From assembly GCF_000308515.1 (NCBI RefSeq), contig NZ_BAFV01000022.1, positions 186,001 to 250,000 on the forward strand: DNA of 64,000 bases, given 5' to 3'. Of this stretch, positions 55,393-63,854 are shown one piece after another (within the stretch, counting starts at the first letter, position 1; each line of letters opens with the position of its first letter). The notes under the pieces are model-generated. The model was not told the origin of the DNA, made no database searches, and saw nothing but the letters and a program-made list of their open reading frames with translations. The translations under genes were made by a program, and so were the position numbers. The stretch is from Nocardia carnea NBRC 14403 (GTDB lineage Bacteria; Actinomycetota; Actinomycetes; Mycobacteriales; Mycobacteriaceae).

Positions 55393-56208
55393 CTATTTCT
55401 GCTCTACGACCCCATACGAAAGCAGGCGTTCAAGCGCCCGTTCGTCGGATAGCTCTGCACGGAGTTCGGGGTGTTGGTGGTAGAACCGGATCAGCCAATA
55501 CGTTGCTGCCGCACCCATGGACAGCCGTTCGGCGTAGATCCTGTTCTTGACAGCTTCGGACGGCTGACGGCCCCTGGATTCCAATCGAACGATTCCCGTG
55601 GCGTTAGTCCGATGTTCGGCTTCTATGCTTTTCAGGTCCGACCACTTGATTCCGGACTGGAACGAGACAACCTTTGGGACCTGTATCCCGCTCGGCGACA
55701 GCCTGAGCCGACGTGAACGTTGCCGTGCAACATAGAGCACCGCATAGGCAAGCATCAGTGCTGAACAGCAGGCAGCTACCGGGGCGAATATCCACCGCTG
55801 GGTGCTGTTCATCGGCAATACGGCATCCTCGGAAGGGTAGCCGAGGCAGATCAGGACCCCGACCATCGCTCCCGATAACGCCATCAGGGTGAGTGTTGCC
55901 GTGTGGGCGAGTGAGTGTTCCGCAACCAGTTCGCCACCGCGGCAACCCACGCGGGTGCCGTCGATGGTTACGCGCTCACGACCCCGCCGGTTGGCGATCA
56001 GTAAGCCGACGCCGCTGGCGAAGAACGCCGCCACTGCCGCGTACAACAGGAGATCGCCGGTGCGCTCCGAACCGAAACCTTGCACTACGAGGCTGAACAG
56101 ATAGAGCGACGCAGCGCCGACGAGAACGAACGAGGTGCCTTCCATCCAGGTCAAGCCGCTACGATACTGCTCTGGTAGCGGGAAGTAGCTGTGTGCTCCC
56201 GACGTCAA
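55393..56208 (-). CDS. Integral membrane protein with a PH-like soluble domain
   Basis: 271 aa from TTG 56206-56208, which shares TTGA with the upstream stop. Four transmembrane helices (TSFVLVGAASLYLFSLVVQG, LLLYAAVAAFFASGVGLLIA, TLTLMALSGAMVGVLICLGY, APVAACCSALMLAYAVLYVA). A soluble C-terminus (RLRLSPSGIQVPKVVSF, IKWSDLKSIEAE) resembles PH-like domains. Coupled to the 204-aa type VII-associated gene, so it may sit at the membrane with that product. Confidence 0.75.
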   Translation of the reverse strand: MTSGAHSYFPLPEQYRSGLTWMEGTSFVLVGAASLYLFSLVVQGFGSERTGDLLLYAAVAAFFASGVGLLIANRRGRERVTIDGTRVGCRGGELVAEHSLAHTATLTLMALSGAMVGVLICLGYPSEDAVLPMNSTQRWIFAPVAACCSALMLAYAVLYVARQRSRRLRLSPSGIQVPKVVSFQSGIKWSDLKSIEAEHRTNATGIVRLESRGRQPSEAVKNRIYAERLSMGAAATYWLIRFYHQHPELRAELSDERALERLLSYGVVEQK

Positions 56209-56819
56209 CAGACAGCCTCGCCGAGCCGCGATCCAAGGTTTCCGAATACCCAGGCCCCAGCCATCGACCCCACCACCGACGAGACCGTTCCGACCGGTCC
56301 GCCGCCCATTCCGAACGCCGTGCCGACAGCGACACTGCCGACGGTCCCCACAGTTCCCGACACCCCTGCGACGCAGGCTTCACGTGCGGTCTCGGCGGCA
56401 GCCATATCCCAGATGGTAGTGGCGATACCGAGGCCCGGACCGGCGTATTTCGCTCCCGCGCTCACCTTCGCGAGCTGGTCCTCATCCAAAACCATCCGCA
56501 TACCTTCGAGGCCTTTGCCTCCGCTGGCAGTTTCCAAGCCTGTGATCGCTCCACCGACAGTGGTTATGGAGGGGTGGGTGAAGAACGGACTGTCTTTCGG
56601 TACATCGATGAACTGTTTATCCGGGCCGGCCATCAACGCTGTGACTCCGCCGGTACCGTCGGGTTTCGAGAACTTACCTATCGAGTGAGGCCACTCCACC
56701 CAGTAGCCGGGGCCGGGTCCCGTTTCAGTCCGAAACCCACCACTGCCGGATCGTCGTAGGTGGTTCGGCGTTGTCACCGCGGAATGCGATGTCGTCGAAC
56801 TACCGTTCGAAACGGTCAT
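56205..56819 (-). CDS. 204-aa protein resembling the end of a type VII effector
   Basis: ATG 56817-56819; a longer open frame upstream is antisense to other genes and rejected. PGPGYWVEWPHSIGKFSKPD, FIDVPKDSPFFTHPSITTVG and a Gly/Val-rich hydrophobic C-terminus (VSGTVGTVGSVAVGTAFGMG) recall Nocardia WXG-associated proteins. The glycine-zipper end may insert in membranes. It overlaps the membrane-protein gene by four bases. Confidence 0.6.
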   Translation of the reverse strand: MTVSNGSSTTSHSAVTTPNHLRRSGSGGFRTETGPGPGYWVEWPHSIGKFSKPDGTGGVTALMAGPDKQFIDVPKDSPFFTHPSITTVGGAITGLETASGGKGLEGMRMVLDEDQLAKVSAGAKYAGPGLGIATTIWDMAAAETAREACVAGVSGTVGTVGSVAVGTAFGMGGGPVGTVSSVVGSMAGAWVFGNLGSRLGEAVC

Positions 56820-56990
56820 GGGAATTGTTGCTGTCGGTGGATGTGGCCGTCCCGGCCTGCTGGCCGATTCGATCCGGGCTCGATGCGGAGCCAGTTTCTC
56901 CCAACGTGAGTTCTGTTCCGTCAGAGGCGTCCGGCACCCATGCGACCATGCCGAGACGTGGTTTCTGCTTTGGTGATGAAGGGGGCGACT

Positions 56991-57290
56991 ATGCCTCGTA
57001 CGACGCAGTTGCGGACCTATACGATCCGGGACGGACTTCTCGGGGAGTGGGCGGGCAAGTGGCGGGAGCTGGTGGTGCCGCTTCGGCTCGAACTCGGTTT
57101 CGAGATCGGGGGAGCCTGGCTCGACCACGAACGCAGCCAGTTCATCTGGCTGATCTCCTATGAGGGCGAGGACACGTTCGAGGAAGCGAATGAGCGCTAC
57201 TGGGCCTCGCCGAAACGGGAAGCGCTCGGGCTCGACCCCACGCAGTACCTCGTCGGCCGGGAGGTCAGGGTTGTCGACCCGGTTCAGTGA
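56991..57290 (+). CDS. NIPSNAP family protein
   Basis: 99 aa from ATG 56991, with GAAGGGGG ahead. TTQLRTYTIRDGLLGEWAGK and LGFEIGGAWLDHERSQFIWL are the NIPSNAP ferredoxin-like fold, with EANERYWASPKREAL and GREVRVVDPV at the end. Complete single-domain length. Function of the bacterial family is unknown. It overlaps by seven bases the end of a WD40 fragment on the other strand. Confidence 0.8.
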   Translation: MPRTTQLRTYTIRDGLLGEWAGKWRELVVPLRLELGFEIGGAWLDHERSQFIWLISYEGEDTFEEANERYWASPKREALGLDPTQYLVGREVRVVDPVQ

Positions 57291-57432
57291 GCCGGAAGCA
57301 GATGCGCCGAACGTTCTTCCGGCGTCAACGATCGATATGCGCGCGCGCTGGCTCGGGTGCGGAGTTCGTTCAGGTCGACATCTACCGGCCAGATGCGAGC
57401 GGTGCCGTCGAAGGATGCGGTGATCACCTGGT
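57284..57432 (-). pseudogene. C-terminal fragment of a WD40-repeat protein
   Basis: About 48 codons ending at 57284: DQVITASFDGTARIWPVDVD, LNELRTRASARAYRSLTPEE and RSAHLLPAH. These are the last blade and tail typical of large actinobacterial NACHT/kinase-WD40 proteins. Nothing of the rest is present: the frame enters unrelated sequence at about 57432. Confidence 0.65.
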
Positions 57433-57480
57433 CTGCTGCGCGCGGGAAAAGGATCTGACGCTGTTGCAGCAGTTCGGCAT
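57420..57480 (+). pseudogene. Fragment of a DUF3048 gene
   Basis: GTGATC through AGTTCGGCA matches 38721-38782 of the DUF3048 gene closely and in the same orientation; the peptide CAREKDLTLLQQFG corresponds to SARETDLTLLEQFG. It overlaps the junction of the WD40 fragment and the neighbour of the orphan toxin tip, so two recombination breakpoints lie within about 60 bases. Confidence 0.6.
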
Positions 57481-57897
57481 TCGGTCGTGGACACGGCGGT
57501 GCGTGTCTTTCCACGGATCCCCGTACTTCTCATAAGGGTTACCCATCCGCGCGAGTCGAACTTCGCCTGCGTCGAGCAGATCTGCCCGGAATACTTCGTT
57601 CGTTCCGATTTCCTCGTCAGATATTGTCAAGTAACCGGGGACACCGTTGTATCCGTACGAAATTCGGTTGATGGACTCCTCGATGGATGCATCCCAGGGT
57701 TCCCATGTCCGGCCTCCGCCCGGGAACGCGCCGAATCGGATGTAGCCCTTGGTGGCGAGTTCGCGAAGTATCGCCAAGACGTTCTCACGCGAGTAGTGGT
57801 CAGGCGTAATCCGTGCCACCATCCCGTCGAACGTTGCGATCGGTGCCCAATCGTCCGACAGTTCATACAGCAGGAAGTGCTCGAGTTTTTCGTTCAT
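57424..57897 (-). CDS. Candidate immunity protein of the orphan toxin tip, C-terminus replaced
   Basis: 157 aa from ATG 57895-57897, overlapping the toxin-tip stop (ATGA). EKLEHFLLYELSDDWAPIAT, SRENVLAILRELATKGYIRF, WEPWDASIEESINRISYGY and LTISDEEIGTNEVFRADLL are well formed. The last 20 residues (MPNCCNSVRSFSRAQQTR) come from the antisense of the DUF3048 fragment, so the native end is lost. The strict overlap with a toxin fragment suggests immunity; no family recognised. Confidence 0.6.
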   Translation of the reverse strand: MNEKLEHFLLYELSDDWAPIATFDGMVARITPDHYSRENVLAILRELATKGYIRFGAFPGGGRTWEPWDASIEESINRISYGYNGVPGYLTISDEEIGTNEVFRADLLDAGEVRLARMGNPYEKYGDPWKDTHRRVHDRMPNCCNSVRSFSRAQQTR

Positions 57898-58211
57898 TTC
57901 TTCGGCAGATGCACTTTCACGGGTTCCGGAGCTCCTGGATACTTGATATCGAGCGTAACACCGGCCGATTTACTCCCCTCTCTCATGTGAATTTCAGTTC
58001 CGTCCGGCAGGCGCGTTCCCTCGCCTGGGTACTTTCCGACATCCATTGCTTCGCCATTTATGGTCAGCTCTCGATAGAGGTCACGAATCTCTTCGTCGGT
58101 TCCTATCTGCCGATGGGGCTCGGTCTTCCCAGGAGCAGTCCGAGAATTGACGATCGACTCGACTTCGGCGGGGAACTGGTTGACGACCTCCAGAGCAGCC
58201 GCGCGGCAGAT
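57894..58211 (-). pseudogene. Orphan polymorphic-toxin C-terminal tip
   Basis: An open stretch of about 105 codons after an in-frame TAG at 58212-58214, without a convincing start. ALEVVNQFPAEVESIVNSRT, EEIRDLYRELTINGEAMDVG, TRLPDGTEIHMREGSKSAGV and TLDIKYPGAPEPVKVHLPKK have the look of a compact toxin tip found at the ends of type VII and RHS toxins. The following gene starts on its stop codon. It is probably a displaced tip kept with its neighbour. Confidence 0.6.
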
Positions 58212-58430
58212 CTATGTGATGAGGGGAAGGCGGCTCGACGAGGAGTTTCGTCGCGTGGGTCAGCGCATCGGCTCTGCTACTGACGTGTCCAGTGCGTTAT
58301 CGAGGAGGCGCATACGAGGGCGCATGGCGCCGGCCGACGTGCTCATTTGCTCGCGGACGCACACAGGTCGATCGGCGATATGAACACAACCGAGCTCCGA
58401 CTCGGGCAGGCGGCTGCTACCTTCGAGCGT

Positions 58431-59396
58431 GTGAAGGGGATGACCGTTGCAGCGGTGCAGGCTGTCAGCGAGAACGGGGCGGCGCGGCAGAATCTCACCG
58501 GGGCTGCTCGCCTGGTGCGGGAAGCTGCGGCGGCGGGTGCGGAGTTGATCGTGTGCCCGGAGTTTCTCGCGACCGGGTACGAGTACGACGAGCGGATCTG
58601 GGAACGGGCCGAACCCGCGGGTGGCGCGACAGAGCACTGGTTGGCGGAACTGGCAGGCGGGTGCGGTGTTTATATCGGTGCCGGTTACCTCGAGGCTGAC
58701 GGTGACCAGTTCTACAACACGTTTTCACTGTTCGGGCCGGATGGGACGCTCGCCGGTCGGGTGCGGAAGGCGTCGTTGCCGTTCTGCGAGGGCTGGTACT
58801 TCGCGCCGTCCGACGAGTCGAAGATCATCGATACCGAAATCGGCCGGATCGCCGTCGGTATTTGCAACGACAACCAGACGGCCTGGTTCTACCGGCACCT
58901 GGCCGAGCAGGCACCCGACCTGCTGTTGATGCCGCATTCGGCGCCGACCCCGCGGCTTCCGGTGGTCGCCGGAGCCTTTCGGCGGCAACTTGCCGCGATC
59001 GGTGAGTTCTACGCACGGCAGTTCGGAATTCCGGTCGTGTACACGAACAAGGCTGCGTCAGGAACGAACTGGACTCCCGTGCCGATTCTTCCGGTGCTGC
59101 GGGTGCCCCTGCTCTGCGAGGGTGGCTCAGCGATCTACGGCGCAGGAGGCGAAAAGGTCGCCCGGCGCGACGACTCGGGGGCGGGTGTGGTGATCGGACA
59201 GGTCGAACTGGACCCGGCGGCGAAACGCCACCCGGCGGATCCGCCCGCTGGATACTGGGCTCGTGAGCCCGATATAGCGCCCGGGTTGGCGGGCCGCGCA
59301 TTCGACGTTCTCGCCCGGATGGGTCACCGCGGCTATATCGCGAACTTCCGCCGAGGCGGAGTCGCCCTCTCGAAATCCAGGCCCGAGGTGACCTGA
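58431..59396 (+). CDS. Carbon-nitrogen hydrolase (nitrilase superfamily)
   Basis: 321 aa from GTG 58431; ATG 58440 also possible and ATG 58383 would add 16 residues. The catalytic triad is visible: Glu in LIVCPEFLATGYEY, Lys in GRVRKASLPFCEGW and Cys in VGICNDNQTAWFY. TVAAVQAVSENGAARQNL begins the fold. It would hydrolyse an amide, carbamoyl or nitrile; the substrate is unknown. Single gene, ending before a convergent hydrolase. Confidence 0.9.
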   Translation: MKGMTVAAVQAVSENGAARQNLTGAARLVREAAAAGAELIVCPEFLATGYEYDERIWERAEPAGGATEHWLAELAGGCGVYIGAGYLEADGDQFYNTFSLFGPDGTLAGRVRKASLPFCEGWYFAPSDESKIIDTEIGRIAVGICNDNQTAWFYRHLAEQAPDLLLMPHSAPTPRLPVVAGAFRRQLAAIGEFYARQFGIPVVYTNKAASGTNWTPVPILPVLRVPLLCEGGSAIYGAGGEKVARRDDSGAGVVIGQVELDPAAKRHPADPPAGYWAREPDIAPGLAGRAFDVLARMGHRGYIANFRRGGVALSKSRPEVT

Positions 59397-59588
59397 TATC
59401 GATTCTGGATTCCGCCACGAAAACCACACGTAGCGGTGCACGCAGGCTCGGAGTGGTTCCCGGGCCGGGGAATCGGATGGCCGCCTACAATGCCCGCTCC
59501 ACCCGGGGGAGCCGGCTGCTCCGAGTTAGCTCGGTCGATGACTCCCGTGTCCGCTCCACACCTTGCATGCACATCAGCGGCTGTTTTT

Positions 59589-60611
59589 TTATGCCCGAAC
59601 CCCCAGCGATTCGGCGAGGAACGGCCAGGAGTGGTGCAGGTCATCCTCCCAGTAGCCCCAGGAGTGGGTGCCTACCGGACGCTCGTGCAGTGTCACGGGG
59701 ATGTTCAGCTCGTGCAGCCGGTTGGTGAGGTTCATGGTGCAATGCTGGATCGCTGCTTCGATCGGCCCACCGAAGGCGATCTGGACCGGTAGCGGGATCC
59801 GGCCCTCCTGGACTCGTTTGTCCGCGGGAGTGTCGTGTGGTGCCGCGGGGATTCCGCTGCCCGTGCTCAAGTAGATCTGGGTCCCGCGCAGCTGTTCGGC
59901 GTTCACCAGGGGATCGTTTGCGCGCCACAGTGGTCCGTTGCGTGGGCCCCACATGTTTTCGACGCTCTGCCCGCCGCCCCAGTTCTCGACGGTGATCCGG
60001 ACGAACTCCTGCCCGATCGGATCCGAGGTCTGGGCGCAACCGCTGTAGGAGGCAACGCTTTTCCAGAAGCCGGGTTTGGCGATGGCGAGGTTCAATACGG
60101 ACGTGCCGCTCATCGATACGCCGGCCAGCGCCCGGTTACCGTCGGCACCCAGGAATTCCTCGATCACCGGGGGTAGCTCTTCGTTGAGGAAGGTTTGCCA
60201 TTTGTTGCGGCCCAGGGCGGCGTCGTCGCGGATCCAGTCGGTGTAGTAGGAACTGGCGCCGCCGAACGGGGTGACGACATTGACATCCTTGCCGCGGAGG
60301 AATTCGACGGCGTCGGTTTGCACGTCCCATCCGCTGCCGGCCGGGCCGCCCTGCGAACCGTTGAGCAGATAGAGCGTGGGGCGGGGGCGTGAACCGTCCG
60401 CGGCGCGGATCACCTGCAGCTGGATCGGACGGTTCATCGCCGGTGAGAACACCGAGACCAGTTGCTGCCGATCGTTCACCTGCTCCACCGAAACCACGGC
60501 CGCGTCCGGGGCCGCCGTGGCGGTGCTGCCGGTGCCGATGAGGCAGGCGGTGGCCAGGGCGGCGGTGAGGGCGCAGCGTATCGCGGTGGTGCGTAGGGAT
60601 CGCGTAGTCAA
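59589..60611 (-). CDS. Secreted antigen-85-like alpha/beta hydrolase
   Basis: 340 aa from TTG 60609-60611, which has AAAGG at eight bases; GTG 60644 would lengthen the N-terminus. Signal peptide (LRTTAIRCALTAALATACLI, cleavage after ATAA). RPTLYLLNGSQGGPAGSGWD and FGGASSYYTDWIRDD precede the nucleophile GVSMSGTSVLNLA, then VASYSGCAQTSDP and a C-terminal HSWGYWEDDLHHSWP with the active His. This is the mycolyltransferase/esterase family that builds trehalose and arabinogalactan mycolates, supporting a mycolic-acid-bearing host. Confidence 0.85.
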   Translation of the reverse strand: MTTRSLRTTAIRCALTAALATACLIGTGSTATAAPDAAVVSVEQVNDRQQLVSVFSPAMNRPIQLQVIRAADGSRPRPTLYLLNGSQGGPAGSGWDVQTDAVEFLRGKDVNVVTPFGGASSYYTDWIRDDAALGRNKWQTFLNEELPPVIEEFLGADGNRALAGVSMSGTSVLNLAIAKPGFWKSVASYSGCAQTSDPIGQEFVRITVENWGGGQSVENMWGPRNGPLWRANDPLVNAEQLRGTQIYLSTGSGIPAAPHDTPADKRVQEGRIPLPVQIAFGGPIEAAIQHCTMNLTNRLHELNIPVTLHERPVGTHSWGYWEDDLHHSWPFLAESLGVRA

Positions 60612-61082
60612 AGTCGGGGCCTTTCGTATGCCTCGCGCGGTCACTGTCGGCGATGACGCCGGGCGGCCGCCGTGTACGCCGGGCGTCCGGATCGACATCG
60701 GAAGGGGTTCGTGCTGCCACGGTCTGCGGTTTGGTGCGACGCGATATCCGGCGAAAGTGCCGTCGGACAGAGTGCTCGGCCGGTGCCGCCAGGTGAACGT
60801 AGCTCCACCGGCGGCGGCCAGTGGATGTGCCGCGCCGGGAATCGCCGAGTAACTGCGAGCGGTGCCGGTGATCGATATGCCACCCGCCCAGCACGTTCGA
60901 GGTGTGCCGCCGTGTCGGTGCCCGCGCCCCGACAGAGATCGAATCAGCTCGGCCGCGCAGCGTAGCCGGTTACAGACTTCGAAGGGGGAGTACTGAACGG
61001 CGACTCGACGTGCGCGCGTCCGGACCTGAGGCAGCTCGCGTGGTAACCGGGGCCGCTGCGACCTGCGTCGGCTGCCGGGTGA
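60612..61082. other. Gap of about 470 nt without a supported gene
   Basis: Lies between two minus-strand genes. Open frames here are Arg/Ser/Gly-rich. It should hold the promoter of the secreted hydrolase; no clear operator or hairpin found. Confidence 0.5.
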
Positions 61083-62627
61083 CTACTCGGTGGGGGAGGC
61101 CAGCGTCTTCCGGATCTCCGGCTTGAGAACCTTGCCGACCTTCGAGCGTGGCAGGTCCGGCCATATCTCCAGCTGTTTGGGCGCTTTCACGCTGCCCAGC
61201 CGTTGTTTCACGAAGTCGATCAGTTCCGCGCCGGTGGCCTGTTGGGCGGGACGCAACTGGACCACGGCGGTGACCCGTTCGCCCCACTTGTCGTCGGGCA
61301 GGCCGAGGACGGCACTGTCCTGGACCGCGGGATGCGCGGTCAGCGCGCGTTCGACCTCGGCCGAATACACGTTGAAACCGCCGGTGATGATCATGTCCTT
61401 GGCCCGGTCGACGATGTAGAGGAAGTTGTTCTCGTCGAGGTATCCGATATCGCCGGTATGGTGCCAGCCGTGCGTGCTCACTGCCGCGGTGGCTTCGGGA
61501 TCGTTGTGGTAGCCGGCCATCACCAGGGGGCCGCGCACCACGACCTCCCCACGTTCGCCCCGGTCCAGGAGATCGCCTGCTTCGTTCATCACCGCGACTT
61601 GCGTCAATGGGGTGGGCCGGCCTGCGCTGGTGAGCCGTTCGGTGGCGATCGTCCCGTCGGCACGGAAATGTTCCGCCGGGGCGAGAGTGGAGATCATATT
61701 GGGTGCTTCGGTCTGCCCGAACAACTGTCCGAGCACTGGCCCGATACGGTGCAGCGCCTCCTCGAGGCGGGTCGGCGACATGGGCGCGGCCCCGTACCAG
61801 AGGCAGCGCAGGGATGTCAGATCGGTTGTCTCGAGGGCGGGATGATCCAGTAAGCCGTAGATCACTGTCGGTGGCAGGAAAGCGTGGGTGATACGGCAGT
61901 GTTCGATCAACCGGAGGAACGCACCGAGGTCGGGAGCAGGCATGATCACGACCTCCCCGCCCAGCGACAGAATCGGGAAGGTGAGGACCCCGGCGGAATG
62001 AGTGAGCGGCGCGAGCGCGAGGTAGCGGGGCCGGTCGCCGAATGGGTAGCTCATCAGTGCGGAGGCGGTGGAGACGGCCATATTGGTGCCGGTCAGCCGG
62101 ACACCTTTCGGTTTTCCGGTGGTGCCGCCCGTTCCGGCGAGCATGCAGACTTCGTCACCACCGGGCACGACCTCGGTCAGCGGGCCCTCGGGCGCGGCGG
62201 CGACCCAGTCGGCGAAGTCGATCGCTCCATCGACCGTGCCATCGAGGCAGACGAGGGTCGTCAGCTCGGGCAGGGCGGCACGGATGGCGGTCACAAGCGG
62301 CGCGAACTGTTCCTGGAACAGCAGGCAGCGGCAACCGAACAAGTCGAGCAGCTGCCGGTTCTCGTCGGCCTCGTTGCGGGGGTTGACCGGACACCACACG
62401 GCGCCGATCCGGGAAATGCCGAAAACGCAGGTCAGTGCCATGGGATCGTTACCGGAGAGGATGGCGACCCGGTCGCCGCGGCCGATACCGGAGGTACGCA
62501 GTGCGGCGCCGATCCGCCGGGACGCGTACTGCGCTTCGGCGTAGGTGAGGGACGCACCGTTCATGGTCAAACAAGGGGCGTCGGCACCCAAGGATGCGCC
62601 CTTGTCCAGGTAGTCTGCCAGCCGCAC
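61083..62627 (-). CDS. AMP-dependent acyl-CoA synthetase/ligase
   Basis: 514 aa from GTG 62625-62627, with GAGGTA ahead. The P-loop is CMLAGTGGTTGKPKGVRLTG, then ALAPLTHSAGVLTFP, WYGAAPMSP, GQLFGQTEAPNM and the A8 motif GWHHTGDIGYLDENNFLYIV, DRAKDMIITGGFNVYSAEVE, with the catalytic Lys in PRSKVGKVLKPEI. The enzyme adenylates a carboxylic acid and transfers it to CoA. It follows the enoyl-reductase-like gene by 68 nt, as part of one catabolic operon that continues from the right edge. Confidence 0.9.
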   Translation of the reverse strand: MRLADYLDKGASLGADAPCLTMNGASLTYAEAQYASRRIGAALRTSGIGRGDRVAILSGNDPMALTCVFGISRIGAVWCPVNPRNEADENRQLLDLFGCRCLLFQEQFAPLVTAIRAALPELTTLVCLDGTVDGAIDFADWVAAAPEGPLTEVVPGGDEVCMLAGTGGTTGKPKGVRLTGTNMAVSTASALMSYPFGDRPRYLALAPLTHSAGVLTFPILSLGGEVVIMPAPDLGAFLRLIEHCRITHAFLPPTVIYGLLDHPALETTDLTSLRCLWYGAAPMSPTRLEEALHRIGPVLGQLFGQTEAPNMISTLAPAEHFRADGTIATERLTSAGRPTPLTQVAVMNEAGDLLDRGERGEVVVRGPLVMAGYHNDPEATAAVSTHGWHHTGDIGYLDENNFLYIVDRAKDMIITGGFNVYSAEVERALTAHPAVQDSAVLGLPDDKWGERVTAVVQLRPAQQATGAELIDFVKQRLGSVKAPKQLEIWPDLPRSKVGKVLKPEIRKTLASPTE

Positions 62628-62694
62628 GTTTCTGTACCTCGCTGTAGGAGTGGGGAACCCGGGCCGGCCGCCGGGTGACGGCCGGCCGGGCGGA

Positions 62695-63822
62695 TCAGTG
62701 GTGGACTTCCAGCTTCGGTTCGAGGACGAGTCCGAAGGCGCGCAGCGTGCCGAGCAGTTCCCGGTGCCCGAAAGCCTGGCAGCTGGAGGCGAAACCGGTC
62801 TTGCGCGGACGGGTCTGCAGCAGATGCGCTGCCGCATGCGCGTTGAGCAGTGCGGTCTGCTTGTAGTTGCAGTTTCCGTGGATCACGCAGTGCGCGCGGC
62901 CCAGCGGGCCGGAGGCGTGGACCGAATCGAGTGAGGTGTTGATCCGCGGGTTCTCCCGCGGCGGCATCTCGCTACGGACCTGCGCCGACTGCTCGTCGAT
63001 GATCCGGTACTTCTCCTCGGTGGTGCGGCCTTCCATCTGTGCCAGGGCCCCGGCCACGATCTGCGGCACGGCCTGCATCAACGGCCGGTTGAACACCCCG
63101 CCGAGGGCTCGCACATTCGCTACCCGGGGGTCGTTGCGGAACCACACCGGATGCGAGGTGCCGCCCCACGGCAGTGCCAGGCCGAGTTCGTGCTGCCCGG
63201 GGACGACGAGTTCGTAGAGCCCGCCGTCGGCCGGCCATTCCACATACTCGTTCTGTTCCAGGTAGTACGCCGCGGCGAAGGCCGCGTTGGTCAGGATCGT
63301 ATTCGTGGAGGCGACCGTCGGATGGCCCTTCCAGAACACCTCGATATCGAGTGTGTCCAGGCCGGGAGTTTCCAGGCAGATATTCGCCGCGATCTCGCCG
63401 ATGGTGTACATCTGGGCCAGTCCGGGCGTGAGGACGAGATCGCGGGCGGCGAACTCGGCGCCGTAGGCTTCCTGGGCGTCGAGCATCCAGTTCTGTTCGC
63501 CGTTGGTATCGGTGTAGTGCGCCCCGATCTCCAGGCACGCCTGCACGACTTCGTGCCCGTACCGCGCGAAGGGGCCCACGGTGTTCAGTACCACCTGGGC
63601 GCCGCGGAACGCCTCGGCAAGCGCGGCCGCGTCGTGCTCGACCTCGGCCACTTCGTGATCGACGGTATCGATCCCGGGGACAGCGGCAACGGCCTCCTGT
63701 ACGCGGCCGAGGTTGCGGCCGGCCGCGAGGAACGGAATGTTGTATTCGCGCAAATATTCACAGATCAGGCGGCCGGTGTAGCCGGAGGCGCCGTAGACGA
63801 CTACTTTTTTGTCGGTTGCCAC
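62695..63822 (-). CDS. Saccharopine-dehydrogenase-like / trans-acting enoyl reductase family protein
   Basis: 375 aa from GTG 63820-63822, with GGAAGG ahead; GTG 63858, overlapping the SDR stop, would add 12 residues. KVVVYGASGYTGRLICEYLR is the Rossmann start, then VVLNTVGPFARYGHEVVQAC and YTDTNGEQNWML. The C-terminal half carries VWFRNDPRVANVRALGGVFN. This family includes reductases acting on CoA- or carrier-bound alkenes in actinobacteria. Sits between an SDR and an acyl-CoA synthetase gene. Confidence 0.8.
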   Translation of the reverse strand: MATDKKVVVYGASGYTGRLICEYLREYNIPFLAAGRNLGRVQEAVAAVPGIDTVDHEVAEVEHDAAALAEAFRGAQVVLNTVGPFARYGHEVVQACLEIGAHYTDTNGEQNWMLDAQEAYGAEFAARDLVLTPGLAQMYTIGEIAANICLETPGLDTLDIEVFWKGHPTVASTNTILTNAAFAAAYYLEQNEYVEWPADGGLYELVVPGQHELGLALPWGGTSHPVWFRNDPRVANVRALGGVFNRPLMQAVPQIVAGALAQMEGRTTEEKYRIIDEQSAQVRSEMPPRENPRINTSLDSVHASGPLGRAHCVIHGNCNYKQTALLNAHAAAHLLQTRPRKTGFASSCQAFGHRELLGTLRAFGLVLEPKLEVHH

Positions 63823-63854
63823 AGGGGTGTTCCTTCCGTTCGAGGGGAGAGTGC

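Noticed and set aside
56820..57533. N-terminal extension of the 204-aa type VII-associated protein
   Set aside because: The upstream residues are antisense to the NIPSNAP gene and not protein-like.
59570..59595. T7 tract after the nitrilase gene as an intrinsic terminator
   Set aside because: No stable stem lies directly before the tract; the nearest small hairpin (about 59519-59532) is 50 bases away.
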